DNA from: a virus
Strand: one strand, 5' to 3'
Length of the DNA stretch: 22,807 nt
Virus record (IMG/VR): IMGVR_UViG_3300030380_001556
Location: 1 to 22,807 of that record
Under the pieces are notes generated by a model. It did no database searches, was not told where the DNA came from, and saw only the letters and a program-made list of their open reading frames with translations. Numbering within the stretch: the first letter of the stretch is position 1; every line of letters begins with the position of its first letter. A program made the translations under genes and the position numbers. This document shows positions 22,796-22,807 of the stretch, in pieces.

Positions 22796-22807
22796 TTCTT
22801 GAAGATC

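Overview
This window is a block of virion-morphogenesis genes from a tailed bacteriophage. Every convincing gene lies on the minus strand, so transcription runs from right to left. DNA is visibly AT-rich. Gene content points to a short-tailed (podovirus-type) phage of the kind common in marine viromes: terminase, a large P22/SU10-type portal, scaffold, major capsid protein, a SU10-type tail adaptor and a beta-rich tail hub/nozzle, followed by several fibre genes. I see no sheath, tube or long coiled-coil tape-measure gene. Marine origin is inferred from recurring low-complexity modules (ELN-x-LDGVT repeats, the SGHPLR...YYCTNHSGMGG domain, GHKHDG fibre collar) that I associate with ocean phages. 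The host cannot be read from the sequence.

Region by region, in transcription order. (1) 22795-20200, packaging: a tail-anchored small membrane protein, a probable small terminase, a helix-turn-helix protein with a C-terminal CPFCG knuckle, and the large terminase. These genes overlap tightly. (2) 20190-14395: portal, a 68-residue conserved small protein, and a 1167-residue multidomain virion protein with a Cys/His peptidase near its N terminus. (3) 14342-11569, head: scaffold, then a 213-nt non-coding gap with a strong sigma70-like promoter and a 5' hairpin leader, then major capsid protein and a probable decoration protein. A GC-rich hairpin follows. (4) 11511-9245, tail core: adaptor and hub/nozzle. 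(5) 9244-185, host-recognition apparatus: a repeat-rich fibre, a small beta-rich virion protein, a fibre with a cupredoxin-like insert, a LamG-containing adhesin, a tail-fibre assembly chaperone and a second large fibre with a probable beta-propeller. (6) 173-1: start of a small protein resembling DUF6127, cut by the window edge.

The genes form an essentially continuous operon with TAATG/ATGA junctions and good Shine-Dalgarno sequences. The only long break is before the capsid gene, where an internal promoter would boost capsid and downstream transcription. No tRNA, integrase, CRISPR, transposon, reverse transcriptase or defence cassette is visible. The most unusual items are the apparent complete type-1 copper ligand set in a tail-fibre protein, the capsid leader whose predicted transcript begins inside a 12-bp hairpin, and the conserved non-enzymatic module in the 1167-residue protein.
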